DNA of 64,000 bases, taken from positions 119,290 to 183,289 of the forward strand of contig NZ_JSYP01000012.1 in assembly GCF_000813005.1 (NCBI RefSeq), read 5' to 3'. The notes under the pieces are model-generated. The model did not search any database, was not told the DNA's origin, and worked only from the letters and a program-made list of their open reading frames with translations. Position 1 is the first letter of the stretch. Each line of letters starts with the position of its first letter. The stretch comes from Flavobacterium sp. KMS (GTDB lineage Bacteria > Bacteroidota > Bacteroidia > Flavobacteriales > Flavobacteriaceae). Below, in pieces: positions 52,229 to 63,091 of this stretch. The translations under genes and the position numbers were made by a program.

Positions 52229-52666
52229 TTATTTCTTTACTTCTTCAGCATATTCTTTTACTCTCTCTCCAGAAATATACATTTTCTTTTTCTTAAAATG
52301 AATAGAGAATTGCGCGTAAATCCATTCGCTGTCTTCTTTATCATTTGTTTTGTACCAAAGAGAATATGAAGCACTATCAAATCCTTCTTTAAATATAGGG
52401 ATTCCAATTTCAGAACATTCAAATCCCCAAGTAATGTTTTTCTTGGTAAGATCTTCATATTGATAAATTCCAGTTCCATTTGCATTTAACTGAACAATTG
52501 GTTCCGTTTTTCCATCATATAAATAAATTCCGTTTACAGGATAAGAGATTGTAGTAGTAATGAAACGTTCTTGATTTTTAGCTGTAATTTTTTCAGTTTT
52601 AATTTGAGAATATACGTTTGTTAAACAAAGAAAAAGTGTGATAAAAAGTAGGTTTTTAACTTTCAT
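52229..52666 (-). CDS. Hypothetical secreted protein
   Basis: 145 residues with a signal peptide (1-20, ending YSQ), beta-rich, no known domain. Isolated gene. Confidence 0.7.
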   Translation of the reverse strand: MKVKNLLFITLFLCLTNVYSQIKTEKITAKNQERFITTTISYPVNGIYLYDGKTEPIVQLNANGTGIYQYEDLTKKNITWGFECSEIGIPIFKEGFDSASYSLWYKTNDKEDSEWIYAQFSIHFKKKKMYISGERVKEYAEEVKK

Positions 52667-52899
52667 TAATATGGTATTTAGGGATTAATTTTATTTGTTT
52701 TCGGGGCACAATAAATAAGTCTATTTTTTATGCGGGAGGGCAAAACTAATAAAATCAGGTCAAAAAAAAAGACAAAATCAGCGTACTAATTTTATCTTTT
52801 TTATACCAAAAATGGGATGTATTGAGAATTAACTCGTTGTGTTTTTAGTGCTCAATTTTGTGTATGAGAGTAGTCTTACTTAATAAAAAGAAGAGTCTA

Positions 52900-53195
52900 A
52901 ATTTTTCAGACAACCTCTTTGTTTATTTTGTAAGTTTTAGAAGAATGATAGGTAATTGCTCCAGCGGAGCATCATATTTATAGTAAATTAAAGAGGGTTT
53001 GGGTAAAAGCTACAGCGTAGCGATATATTGGTTTTTCTTTAGATTGCTATATACGTCCAATGGGTTTTGGCACAAGCATAGAAATCATCTAATTAATGAA
53101 ATACCACCCCGATGGGGTTTCTTTTGATTACAATTAAAATTACTATAAATATAACGTCCCGCTGGGACTTTCTTTATCAATAATTAAAAAAAAAT
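52900..53195. repeat. Cluster of small GC-rich REP hairpins
   Basis: Four different short hairpins: GCTCCAGCGGAGC (52958-52970), GCTACAGCGTAGC (53009-53021), ACCCCGATGGGGT (53106-53118), GTCCCGCTGGGAC (53156-53168). Non-coding. Confidence 0.7.
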
Positions 53196-53210
53196 GACAT
53201 TATTTCAATA

Positions 53211-53254
53211 AAAAAAAGGTTGTCTGAAAATAACTTTTCGGACAACCTTTTTTT
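53211..53254 (-). terminator. Terminator of purL
   Basis: A 14-bp stem, AAAAAAAGGTTGTC / GACAACCTTTTTTT, 18 bases after the purL stop. Confidence 0.85.
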
Positions 53255-53271
53255 TAGTATGAGTATAAAAA

Positions 53272-56200
53272 TTAGATTTTCTCAATCCATTTTCTAGCAT
53301 TTACAAACGCTTCATGCCAAGGAGAAACTTCATCGTTTCTGTCTTTTGGATAGTGCGCCCAGTTCCATTGGAAAGTAGAACGCTCAATGTGTGGCATCAT
53401 AACTAAATGTCTTCCTGTTTTATCACACATCATTGCTGTGTTATAATCAGAACCATTTGGGTTTGCAGGATATCCTTCGTAAGCATATTTAGATACGATA
53501 TTGTAATTTTCTTCTGCTAGTGGTAAATTAAATTTTCCTTCACCATGAGAAACCCAAACTCCAAGAGTACTTCCTGCAAGAGATGATAACATCACTGAGT
53601 TGTTTTCTTGTACTTTTACAGATGTAAAGATACTTTCGTGTTTGTTACTTTCGTTATGCAATAATTTACCGTGTACTTCATGTTCCGGATTAATTACCTC
53701 TAGTTCCATAAACAATTGGCAACCATTACAGATTCCTACAGATAATGTATCTTCTCTTTTAAAGAATTTATCCAAAGCTGTTTTTGCTTTTTCATTGTAT
53801 AAGAATGCTCCAGCCCAACCTTTAGCAGAACCTAAAACATCCGAGTTAGAGAATCCTCCAACTGCACCAATAAACTGAATATCTTCAAGCGTTTCACGAC
53901 CAGAAATTAAATCGGTCATGTGAACATCTTTTACATCAAATCCGGCCAAGTACATTGCATTTGCCATTTCGCGCTCAGAATTACTTCCTTTTTCACGAAT
54001 AATAGCTGCTTTTGGTCTTGGTTTCGAAGCGTCGATTACTGGTTTTTTTCCTGTAAAATGTGCTGGGAAAGTATAGTTTAAAACTTGATTTTTATAGTTT
54101 TCAAAACGGGCTTTAGCGGTTCCGTTTTTAGATTGTTTTTGATCTAATAAATAAGAAGTTTCAAACCAAATATCTCTGTACTTCGCAATATCCAAATTAT
54201 AAATTCCAAATTCCAAACTTGGTTTGCTTTGAACTGAACCAATTTTGAAGAATTCGATATTGTTGGCGCTTAGTTTAGCTTCAACAGCAGCATCAGATTT
54301 TGCCTGGAAAACGATTCCGATGTTTTCAGCGAAAAGAATTTTCAACAAATCTTTTTCTGCGAAAGCACTAAAATCAATTTTAGCTCCAAGGTTTACATCA
54401 GCAAAACATAATTCTAATAAAGTTGTGATTAAACCACCACTTCCGATATCATGTCCAGCAAGAATTTGGTCTTCGCCAATTAATTCCTGAATGGTATTAA
54501 ATGCATTTTTAAAGAAAGAAGCGTCTTTAATAGTAGAAGTTTCGTTTCCGATAGTATTTCTGATTTGTGCAAAAGAAGAACCTCCTAATTTGTACGCATC
54601 CTGAGATAAATTGATATAATAAATAGAATCTCCATTTTTCTGTAAAACAGGCTCTACTACTTTTTTAATGTCTGTACAATTTCCACCTGCCGAAATAATA
54701 ACCGTTCCCGGTGCGATTACTTCATCATTAGGATATTTTTGTTTCATAGAAAGTGAATCTTTTCCTGTTGGGATATTGATTCCTAGCTCAATTGCAAATT
54801 CAGAACAACCTTCTACAGCTGCGTATAAACGAGCATCTTCACCTTCGTTTTTACAAGCCCACATCCAGTTTGCAGAAAGTGAAATTCCTTTTAAACCATC
54901 TTTAATCGGAGCCCAAACAATGTTTGATAATGATTCGGCAATTGCATTTCTGCTTCCTGCTACAGGATCAATTAAAGCAGCGATAGGAGCATGCCCGATA
55001 GAAGTTGCAATTCCTTCTTTACCTAAATAATCTAAAGCCATTACACCAACATTATTCAATGGTAATTGTAATGGTCCTGCACATTGTTGCTTTGCAACTT
55101 TTCCACCTACACAACGGTCAACCTTATTTGTTAGCCAGTCTTTAGATGCAACTGCTTCTAAACGTAAAACATCTTGTAAATAACTTTCGAAGTCATTTGC
55201 TGTATAAGAAACATCAGCATATTTTCTATCGATAGTTTTGTCATTCATAATCGTTTTTGGAGAACTTCCAAAGAAATCTTCTAGTGCATAATCCATAGGT
55301 TTAGCTCCAGTCGATTTAGATTCAAAGGTAAAACGGTGATCTCCCGTTACATCTCCAACTTGGTACATTGGCGAACGCTCTCTGTCGGCGATTCTTTGTA
55401 AGATATCAATATCTTTTTGACCAATTACTAATCCCATTCTTTCCTGAGATTCGTTTCCGATAATTTCTTTAGCAGAAAGGGTTGGATCACCAACAGGTAA
55501 TTTATCTAAATCTATTAAACCTCCAGTTTCTTCTACTAGTTCAGAAAGACAGTTTAAGTGTCCTCCAGCTCCGTGATCATGGATAGATACAATTGGGTTG
55601 TTATCGCTTTCTACCAAACCACGAATGGCATTGGCAGCACGTTTTTGCATTTCTGGATTAGAACGTTGGATAGCATTTAATTCAATTCCTGAACCAAAAG
55701 CTCCTGTATCTGCAGATGAAACCGCAGCTCCACCCATTCCGATTCTATAATTTTCTCCACCAAGAATAACGATTTTATCTCCTTCTTGTGGTTTCTTTTT
55801 AATGGCTTGATCTAATTTTCCGTAACCGATTCCACCCGCTTGCATGATTACTTTATCGTAACCAATTTTGCGGTCGTTTTCTGAATGTTCAAAAGTTAAA
55901 ACTGAACCTGTAATAAGTGGCTGACCAAATTTATTTCCGAAATCTGATGCTCCGTTAGAAGCTTTGATCAAGATATCCATTGGAGTTTGGTATAACCATT
56001 TTCTTTCGTCCATTGCGTTTTCCCATGTTCTGTCATCCTGTGCAGATTCAGATTTTAAACGAGAATATGAAGTCATGTAAACGGCTGTTCCTGCAAGTGG
56101 TAAAGAACCTTGTCCTCCTGCAAGACGGTCACGAATTTCTCCTCCTGATCCTGTTGCAGCACCGTTAAAAGGCTCTACAGTTGTTGGGAAATTGTGTGTT

Positions 56201-56940
56201 TCGGCTTTTAATGAAATAACCGAATCAAATTCTTTTATTTCGTAAAAGTCTGGTTTGTCTGCTGTTTTTGGAGCAAACTGTTGTACGCGTGGTCCTTTTA
56301 CAAAAGCCACATTATCTTTGTAAGCCGAAACGATATCGTTAGGGTTTTCCTGAGATGTTTTCTTGATTAATTTAAATAAAGACGTTTCTTTTTCTTCTCC
56401 GTCAATTACAAAAGTTCCGTTGAAAATTTTGTGACGACAGTGTTCTGAATTTGCTTGTGAGAAAGCAAAAATCTCAGAGTCGGTTAATTTACGTCCTAGT
56501 TTTACAGCTAGATTGTCTAGATAATCTACTTCTTCCTGGCTCAAAGCCAACCCTTCGGTTTTGTTGTAAGCAGCAATATCATCAATGTCCAAAATTGCTT
56601 CTGGTTGCACGTTGATAGTAAAGATTTCTTGATTCAGTTCAGTATATTTTTGCGAAAGCATCGGGTCAAAATCTGAAAAATCAGCTGTTGCCGGATAAAA
56701 TTCTTCAATTCTGATGATGCCAGGAATACCCATATTCTGAGTAATCTCTACAGCATTTGTACTCCAAGGGGTAATCATAGTGGCACGAGGACCAACAAAA
56801 AAATCCGTCAGTACGGATTTTTCTATTTTATTGGAGTTGGCAAAAAGCCAGTTTAATTTTGAAATGTCTTGAGCCGAAATTTCGTTTTGCGTTTGTACTG
56901 CAAAAACAGTTTTGCTTTGGTTTTCAAAGAAATGAATCAT
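53272..56940 (-). CDS. purL: Phosphoribosylformylglycinamidine synthase (long form)
   Basis: 1222 residues from ATG 56940 (the frame extends 20 codons upstream, but homologues start MIHFFENQ-like). ATP-dependent FGAR to FGAM step of purine synthesis. AIRS-like domains carry SVISLKAETHNFPTTVEPF and ISAGGNCTD; the C-terminal glutamine amidotransferase has GICNGCQL (catalytic Cys) and HGEGKF. Single-protein form as in most Bacteroidota. Confidence 0.96.
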   Translation of the reverse strand: MIHFFENQSKTVFAVQTQNEISAQDISKLNWLFANSNKIEKSVLTDFFVGPRATMITPWSTNAVEITQNMGIPGIIRIEEFYPATADFSDFDPMLSQKYTELNQEIFTINVQPEAILDIDDIAAYNKTEGLALSQEEVDYLDNLAVKLGRKLTDSEIFAFSQANSEHCRHKIFNGTFVIDGEEKETSLFKLIKKTSQENPNDIVSAYKDNVAFVKGPRVQQFAPKTADKPDFYEIKEFDSVISLKAETHNFPTTVEPFNGAATGSGGEIRDRLAGGQGSLPLAGTAVYMTSYSRLKSESAQDDRTWENAMDERKWLYQTPMDILIKASNGASDFGNKFGQPLITGSVLTFEHSENDRKIGYDKVIMQAGGIGYGKLDQAIKKKPQEGDKIVILGGENYRIGMGGAAVSSADTGAFGSGIELNAIQRSNPEMQKRAANAIRGLVESDNNPIVSIHDHGAGGHLNCLSELVEETGGLIDLDKLPVGDPTLSAKEIIGNESQERMGLVIGQKDIDILQRIADRERSPMYQVGDVTGDHRFTFESKSTGAKPMDYALEDFFGSSPKTIMNDKTIDRKYADVSYTANDFESYLQDVLRLEAVASKDWLTNKVDRCVGGKVAKQQCAGPLQLPLNNVGVMALDYLGKEGIATSIGHAPIAALIDPVAGSRNAIAESLSNIVWAPIKDGLKGISLSANWMWACKNEGEDARLYAAVEGCSEFAIELGINIPTGKDSLSMKQKYPNDEVIAPGTVIISAGGNCTDIKKVVEPVLQKNGDSIYYINLSQDAYKLGGSSFAQIRNTIGNETSTIKDASFFKNAFNTIQELIGEDQILAGHDIGSGGLITTLLELCFADVNLGAKIDFSAFAEKDLLKILFAENIGIVFQAKSDAAVEAKLSANNIEFFKIGSVQSKPSLEFGIYNLDIAKYRDIWFETSYLLDQKQSKNGTAKARFENYKNQVLNYTFPAHFTGKKPVIDASKPRPKAAIIREKGSNSEREMANAMYLAGFDVKDVHMTDLISGRETLEDIQFIGAVGGFSNSDVLGSAKGWAGAFLYNEKAKTALDKFFKREDTLSVGICNGCQLFMELEVINPEHEVHGKLLHNESNKHESIFTSVKVQENNSVMLSSLAGSTLGVWVSHGEGKFNLPLAEENYNIVSKYAYEGYPANPNGSDYNTAMMCDKTGRHLVMMPHIERSTFQWNWAHYPKDRNDEVSPWHEAFVNARKWIEKI

Positions 56941-57123
56941 TGTGTTGTGTAGTTTGTTGTATTTAGCTGCAAATTTAGTGTAAATAAATAGTAAGCGCAA
57001 ATTTGAAAACGAACTCTTTTAAAAAAAAATGCAGTGATTTTTTTTCATGATAATGTCGGGAGGTTCAATGGTAATGTGTAGAGGCGCAGAGCAGTACGTT
57101 TTTTTAAAATTTTGCAATGACGC

Positions 57124-57527
57124 AAAGTTTTTTGTTTCACGCAGATTTGGCTGATTGAGCAGATTTAATTGATTGAGAATTATTAAATCTGCATAAATTC
57201 TTTAGAGGTCTTGTATCTGCTTTATCTGCAAAATTTGAGGGAAAGATATTCCTTGTATGTAAAGTTTTTTGTTTCACACGGATTTGGCTAATTGAGCAGA
57301 TTTAATTGATTTGAGAATTATTAAATCTGCATAAATTCTTTAGAGGTCTTGTATCTGCTTTATCTGCAAAATTTGCGGGAAAGATATTTCTTGTATGCAA
57401 AGATTTTTGTTTCACACGGATTTGGCTAATTGAGGATATTTAATTGATTGAGAATTATTAAATCTGCATAAAATCTTTAGAGGTTTTGTATCAGCTTTAT
57501 CTGCAAAATCTGCGTGAAAAAAATGCT
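57124..57527. repeat. Three tandem 137-138-bp direct repeats
   Basis: Copies begin at 57124, 57261 and 57399, each starting AAAG(A/T)TTTTTG then TTTCAC(G/A)C and containing TTTAATTGATT and GAATTATTAAATCTGCATAAA. Identity is high by eye. Non-coding; the gap 57001-57600 holds no gene. Confidence 0.85.
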
Positions 57528-57600
57528 ATTTAATTTAGTATTAAAACCAAAAAAAAGCGACAATTTGCCGCTTTTTAATTATTGAATATCTAATTTGTAA

Positions 57601-59451
57601 TTAATTGATTATTATCTTTTTAATGAAAGTTTTTTCCTCTTTTGTAGCTTTAACTATATACAATCCTTTAGGTAGATTACTTACAGCTATAGATTGCTGA
57701 GTTGTGTTTACTTTTTCGAATACTTTTTGTCCAGATACCGAAATTATTTCTATTGTATAAGGAGTGTTTGAATTATCGAAATCAATAAAAAAGTTACCGT
57801 CTGAAGGGTTTGGATATAAGTGAATCTCATCTGAATCTGACATTAATTCAGGGTTTGTTACTTTCAGTGTACGATTTCCTAAATTTTCACAAGAATCTAC
57901 AGCAAATGAATCCCATTGTGAACTTAAATTAAATGTTGTGCTTGGAGAAGTTACAGTTGATTTTCTTCTTAAAGTTACATTAGCTGCAAAGTCAGCTGCT
58001 CCACCATTAAAAGTTCCGATGATGTCGATAAGTACTCCATTTTTAAATAAACCCATAGGGTCATTTCCATTAAAAGTAATCTCTGAAGCTGTTGTCGAAA
58101 TATTGGCTGAAGCTTTAGGATAACATGTAGAAGCAATAGAACTATTTACAATAGTAAATTTGGTTCCGCTATTTAAAGTTCCGCTTAAGGCTAGACCAGA
58201 ACTCCATGTTCCGCCTCCGTTTGTTTGTCTTTTTATAGTGTATCCAGATAAGTTAATTGGGCTACCTGTTGCATTCAGAATTTCTAAAGCTTTGTTATTT
58301 CCAGAACCTTCTATATATTCTGAGAATAATAAATCGGTTGTTGTTCCGCCGCCAGTTCCAGTACCGGCATCTGTTGTTTCGGTAATTGTATTGCTTGTAG
58401 CCGAAATATTTCCTGCTGCGTCATTTGCTTTTACAGTAAGATTATAGCTTGTTGAAGCTGTTAAGCCAGTTATAGTAGCGGTTAATGTTGTAACTGTAGT
58501 TTTTAAAACTCCATTAGCATATACATTATATCCTGTAACTCCTACGTTATCTGTAGATGCTGTCCAACTTACAGAAATAGTGCTGGACGTTTTTGCGGTG
58601 CTTGCTAAGCTTGTTGGTGCAGTTGGTGCTTGCGTATCGCTAGATGGGCTCCAAACCTGATTTACATATTCGGGATGATCGATGTAAGGGTTTCGGTTGT
58701 TTTGACGTGCGTAAATAGCATTATTTCTTGCAATTTCTCTTGCGCTTACTGGATCTTGCGCATTCCATGCCAAAAGAATATTTAAGAATGCAGCTGTAAA
58801 TACTTTATTACTTGTTCCCTCAAACATAGGGTAGTTGTAGCCTGCAACGGTATTTTCATAACGCGTTGCAAAATAAAAATACATTCGGGCAATATCTCCT
58901 TTAAATTCGTTGATTGGCTCAAAAACAGTTCCCGAATATCCAGAAGTTGAATTTGCTCCAAGTTTCCCTCCGTTTTTAGAAATGTAAGTTGGTGTGTTTA
59001 CAACTCCATGCGGATAATTTGATCTTATACCATTTACTTTTCCATCCGTTGGAGTGATGAAATGAGCATCAGAAACCATAGGTGATTTTTCACTAAATAC
59101 TGATTGTGGGATTATATGTTCGCGGTTATAACAATCTCCTTCTACGACATAACTACCACATCGTTGTGTAGTTCCTATGCTATAATTATAAGGATCTGTT
59201 CCTGACGGATTTTCAGAATACATGTCTAGAACTGTTCCATCGTTTTCATAAAAATTATCAATGTCAGATGCTTGATAAGTGACGTACAAACCGGCATAAC
59301 CATTGTCTGTATGATCTTTTATGATATTGTACAATTGTGTTTTAAGGGCGTAACCTGTACCTGTTGCAGTGTTGTAATATCCCGAAGGAATTTGAGCAAA
59401 AGTCACAAAACTAAAAAGCAGTAATAAAATGGAAGAGTAGATTTTCTTCAT
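57601..59451 (-). CDS. Secreted endonuclease I family protein with FN3, lamin-tail and T9SS domains
   Basis: 616 residues with a signal peptide (1-19). Endonuclease I domain (about 25-270: GDCYNREHIIPQSVF, catalytic His in REHIIP), FN3 domain (275-360), lamin-tail-like domain (370-500), C-terminal T9SS sorting domain (LYPNPSDGNFFI...KKIIIN). Extracellular DNA/RNA degradation. Confidence 0.93.
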   Translation of the reverse strand: MKKIYSSILLLLFSFVTFAQIPSGYYNTATGTGYALKTQLYNIIKDHTDNGYAGLYVTYQASDIDNFYENDGTVLDMYSENPSGTDPYNYSIGTTQRCGSYVVEGDCYNREHIIPQSVFSEKSPMVSDAHFITPTDGKVNGIRSNYPHGVVNTPTYISKNGGKLGANSTSGYSGTVFEPINEFKGDIARMYFYFATRYENTVAGYNYPMFEGTSNKVFTAAFLNILLAWNAQDPVSAREIARNNAIYARQNNRNPYIDHPEYVNQVWSPSSDTQAPTAPTSLASTAKTSSTISVSWTASTDNVGVTGYNVYANGVLKTTVTTLTATITGLTASTSYNLTVKANDAAGNISATSNTITETTDAGTGTGGGTTTDLLFSEYIEGSGNNKALEILNATGSPINLSGYTIKRQTNGGGTWSSGLALSGTLNSGTKFTIVNSSIASTCYPKASANISTTASEITFNGNDPMGLFKNGVLIDIIGTFNGGAADFAANVTLRRKSTVTSPSTTFNLSSQWDSFAVDSCENLGNRTLKVTNPELMSDSDEIHLYPNPSDGNFFIDFDNSNTPYTIEIISVSGQKVFEKVNTTQQSIAVSNLPKGLYIVKATKEEKTFIKKIIIN

Positions 59452-59836
59452 AATTAATTTAATAGTTTAAAGTTAAAAAAAATAGGGCTTGTGAAACTTT
59501 CAAAAAATTGATTTTGAGTTGGTTAGTTTTACAATGAAACAAATCTACATCTTTTGACGATATCTTGTGTTAAGAGATGTTTAATTTATGCAGCATTTTT
59601 CTTACTCGTGACTATTATAATTGATTGGAAGGGATTTAAGAGAATGTAAGGTTAAAAGATCTTGCATTCCTTTAAATTTCTAAATAGGTCTGTTTTTTTT
59701 CTCAATATTGTCTCTCTGATGAAGGAAGAGTCTCCACTAGTGGCTCGACAATATAGAAATAGTTTGTGTTAGTTTCTCGCGGAGATTCTTCCTTCGTCAG
59801 AAAGACAAGTTTGTGGTTTTTTATAGTAAATTAAAT
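59452..59836. repeat. Intergenic region with 20-bp inverted repeat
   Basis: CTGATGAAGGAAGAGTCTCC (59716-59735) pairs with 59781-59800 (two G-U), with a 45-nt spacer. No gene. Confidence 0.65.
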
Positions 59837-61333
59837 CTATTTCGGAAATGGCATGCTTTGATAAGCGCCTAAATCGGGAGGTGAAGTTCTTGTGTTTCCT
59901 ATAATATCAATCGGAATGTTATACGCCTGATTTCCTTTTGCGAAAGCGCCAGAATTGGTGTCGATATTAAATTTGTTTTCTGAAGCATTATAAAACTTAG
60001 GATCCTGATTTAATATAATTGCATTATAATGTTGGGTATCGGTGTTAAACTGAAAATCGGGATTAGTACTTGTGCTGCTAAATTTGATTAGGCAATTATT
60101 AAATTGATATACAAAAGCTGAATTTGCTTTTTTGTTTAAAGATAATTCGTTTGTATTTGATCCGTAAACAATACAATTATTGAAAGTTGCCTGTGTTAAA
60201 TCTTTGGTTTCGGGAGTTGCGCCTGCAAGAGTATTACTAAGAGAAACCGCAGCTTGTTGAGAACTTTGCCAATTGTTATTGAATGTGCAATGTGTAAATT
60301 CATAATTTCCGCCATATAAACAAGCTAAACTCGATAATCCTGCACGGTTTATTACAATGTTTTCGCCTTTTATTTTTGCGTTTTGTGCCAGAATACCATG
60401 ATTTACAGAGTTGTAAATTTGTGTGTTTTTAATGCTAACAGTTGTTTGGTCGCTATTTTCTATTAGTAAACCAGTGGTTGCATTTTTAATCGTAAGATGA
60501 TTGATGATATTATTTGTACTTCCGTCAGCAAGCCAGATTGTTCCCCATTGTCCTGGAACATCGGAGTATAATGGTTCTAAACGATCTCCTTCAAAAATTA
60601 CTTCTTTTTCTAATTTTTCTGTTGATGAAAGAGCTCCATTTACATTAATACTTGCTTTTTTGCTAACCAAAAGCCCTGAATTTGAATGAAAATAAACTCT
60701 TGATCCAGCATCAAACGTAGCGGTTTTTCCTTCGGGAACGGCTGCGTAGCCATATATTACATACGGTTTTTGGTTTGTAAATTGTAATTCGTTTTCTTCC
60801 AGATAAAAACCTTCTACTTCCTTGCCATCAATTGGTAATGTTTCGATAGTTCCGTCAGAGAGTTTTTTTGGATATAAAAAAGTAGCATCCTGAATAAGTG
60901 TTACCAATTCTACGTTTTGAAGATTTACACCACTATCAAACTGGATTTGGTCGGTGTATAAAAAATCGGTTGGGTTTGCATCGGTAATTGCAGCAGTTGT
61001 TTCTATAAAAATATACATACTGTCTTTGGCCAAAAGCGTTACATCGCTAAAGATTTTACCCTCTGTTCCATGCATTCCATCAACAGTCATTCTGTATTTA
61101 GAGCTTAAGCCTTTTCCTAGTTTGATAGACGGGATTGTAATGTCTTTTTTACCTTGATTAAATACTTTGAGTTGGTATGTACTCGAGCCAATATTCGTAA
61201 AAACAGTATCTAGATAAACGGTGTCTTTTGAGAAAACTAAATCTCCAGTACTGGCAACGGTTTCAAAATCACTTCGACATGAACTTGTTGCTAAAAGTAT
61301 TCCGATAGTAAATAGTAAAAAAAAAGTACGCAT
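59837..61333 (-). CDS. Lipoprotein with predicted parallel beta-helix region
   Basis: 498 residues from ATG 61333, which puts a lipobox (ATSSC) at about residue 19. Repeated short N-rich beta turns in the C-terminal half (NHLTIKNATTG, TTVSIKNTQIYNSVN, THCTFNNN) indicate a right-handed beta helix. Unknown ligand. Confidence 0.85.
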   Translation of the reverse strand: MRTFFLLFTIGILLATSSCRSDFETVASTGDLVFSKDTVYLDTVFTNIGSSTYQLKVFNQGKKDITIPSIKLGKGLSSKYRMTVDGMHGTEGKIFSDVTLLAKDSMYIFIETTAAITDANPTDFLYTDQIQFDSGVNLQNVELVTLIQDATFLYPKKLSDGTIETLPIDGKEVEGFYLEENELQFTNQKPYVIYGYAAVPEGKTATFDAGSRVYFHSNSGLLVSKKASINVNGALSSTEKLEKEVIFEGDRLEPLYSDVPGQWGTIWLADGSTNNIINHLTIKNATTGLLIENSDQTTVSIKNTQIYNSVNHGILAQNAKIKGENIVINRAGLSSLACLYGGNYEFTHCTFNNNWQSSQQAAVSLSNTLAGATPETKDLTQATFNNCIVYGSNTNELSLNKKANSAFVYQFNNCLIKFSSTSTNPDFQFNTDTQHYNAIILNQDPKFYNASENKFNIDTNSGAFAKGNQAYNIPIDIIGNTRTSPPDLGAYQSMPFPK

Positions 61334-61458
61334 TTGAATAGAATTTATGTAAAAATAGCAAAAAACTAATTCGATTAACATATGATTTTCAATTTAGAAT
61401 TGCATTTTCTGTTTTGTGACTCATCTTTTATTTAATTTTACATTTTAAAGCCAAACAA

Positions 61459-61887
61459 ATGAATTTTAGTAAAGAACAAATATTGGAGCGTTGCAATCAG
61501 TTTTCTCAAAACACCTTAATGCAAACTCTACAAATTGAATATATTGATGCTGGAGCAGATTTTTTAGTAGCCAGAATGCCTGTAAATCCAGCAGTTCACC
61601 AACCAATGGGATTATTACACGGAGGTGCATCGGTAGCACTTGCAGAAAGTGTGGGTAGTGCAGCATCATTTTTTTTTATAAATCCTGAATTACAAGAAGT
61701 ACGCGGAATAGAAATTTCGGCAAATCATTTAAAAAGTATTCGTGAAGGTTATGTTTACGGAACAGCACGAATTATTCATAAAGGAAGAAGTTTGCATCTT
61801 TGGGAAATCAAAATTACCGATGAAGAAGGGAATCTGGTTTCTTTATGCAAATTGACGAACATGGTTTTGGACAGGCAAAAAAAGTAA
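61459..61887 (+). CDS. Hotdog-fold thioesterase (PaaI/MenI-like)
   Basis: 142 residues with HQPMGLLHGGASVALAES, the hotdog motif. Next to isochorismate synthase with 10 bases between them, so it is probably the DHNA-CoA thioesterase of menaquinone synthesis. Confidence 0.88.
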   Translation: MNFSKEQILERCNQFSQNTLMQTLQIEYIDAGADFLVARMPVNPAVHQPMGLLHGGASVALAESVGSAASFFFINPELQEVRGIEISANHLKSIREGYVYGTARIIHKGRSLHLWEIKITDEEGNLVSLCKLTNMVLDRQKK

Positions 61888-61897
61888 TCTGGAAATC

Positions 61898-62962
61898 ATG
61901 AATGAATTTTTTTCTAAAATTAAAAAACACAAAGAACAGCTTTTGCCCTTTGTACTTTATAAGAAACCAAAATCGGATACAATCATAGCTTTACTACAAC
62001 AAAATAATACGTTGCATAAGGTTGTTGATTATAAGGAAAAAGGTTTTGTATTTGCTTCTTTTGATAAAAAACAAATTGTTCTTATTCCCGAAAAGGAATC
62101 TGAAATTTGTACGACTCTGTTGGAGCGAAAACCGATAAATTTAGTTGATGTTGCTGATTCTGGTTTTGATGCTGAAGCTAAAAAACAATTTGAAACATTA
62201 GTTGTTAATGGTGTTCAGGCTATTGTGAATGATGAGTTTAAAAAAGTAGTTTTATCTCGTAGTGAAATTGTTCCTTTGAATGATTTTGATTTTATTGAGA
62301 CTTTTCAAAATTTAGCAAATTTATATCCAACAACATTAGCGTATTGTTTTTATCATCCCGAAGTTGGTTTCTGGATGGGAGCAACGCCTGAGCAATTGCT
62401 TAAAGCAAATGGGAATATTTTTGAAACCACTGCTTTGGCGGGAACTCAAAAGGCTGCTTTAGCATCTGAGGTTATCTGGCATCAGAAAGAGAAAGATGAG
62501 CAACAATATGTTACCGACTTTATTGTAAAAAGATTGCAGGACGTAGCTTCTTCTGTTGCGGTTACGGAACCTTATAGCGCTAATGCTGGAAGTATCTGGC
62601 ATATAAAAACCGATATTTCGGGGGCTTTAAATACTGATTCTAGTTTAGATGAAGTGATAGATTTATTGCATCCAACACCTGCAGTTTGTGGTTATCCTAA
62701 AAAGAAATCCAGAGCATTTATTCTGGAAAATGAAAATTACGATAGAACTTTTTATACTGGTTTTTTAGGCGAATTAAATAGCAGTTTCGCTTCTGACTCG
62801 ATAAGCTCTGATTTATTTGTAAATTTACGAAGTATGCAAATACGTAATTCTGAAGCCGTTTTGTATATGGGATGCGGAATCACGAAAGAAAGTATTCCTG
62901 AAAACGAGTGGGAGGAAAGTGTGAATAAGTCAATGACGATGAAAAGGGTTTTAAACGTGTAA
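61898..62962 (+). CDS. menF: Isochorismate synthase
   Basis: 354 residues, chorismate-binding enzyme: KKVVLSRSEI, YCFYHPEVGFWMGATPE, ALAGTQK, PTPAVCGYPK, YTGFLGEL, NLRSM. Short N-terminal domain compared with E. coli MenF. Chorismate to isochorismate for menaquinone. Confidence 0.85.
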   Translation: MNEFFSKIKKHKEQLLPFVLYKKPKSDTIIALLQQNNTLHKVVDYKEKGFVFASFDKKQIVLIPEKESEICTTLLERKPINLVDVADSGFDAEAKKQFETLVVNGVQAIVNDEFKKVVLSRSEIVPLNDFDFIETFQNLANLYPTTLAYCFYHPEVGFWMGATPEQLLKANGNIFETTALAGTQKAALASEVIWHQKEKDEQQYVTDFIVKRLQDVASSVAVTEPYSANAGSIWHIKTDISGALNTDSSLDEVIDLLHPTPAVCGYPKKKSRAFILENENYDRTFYTGFLGELNSSFASDSISSDLFVNLRSMQIRNSEAVLYMGCGITKESIPENEWEESVNKSMTMKRVLNV

Positions 62963-63091
62963 CTGTTGAATAGTTTTCAGTCGCAGTAATCAGTAACAGT
63001 AATCAGTAACAGTAATCCGTAAGTAGTAGCAGTAATCAGTGAAAACTGTAAACTGCGACTGTAAACTGAAACTGGTACTAAAATATAAAAC

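Noticed and set aside
57124..57527. CRISPR array
   Set aside because: The repeats are about 138 bp and directly adjacent, with no spacers; no cas genes nearby.
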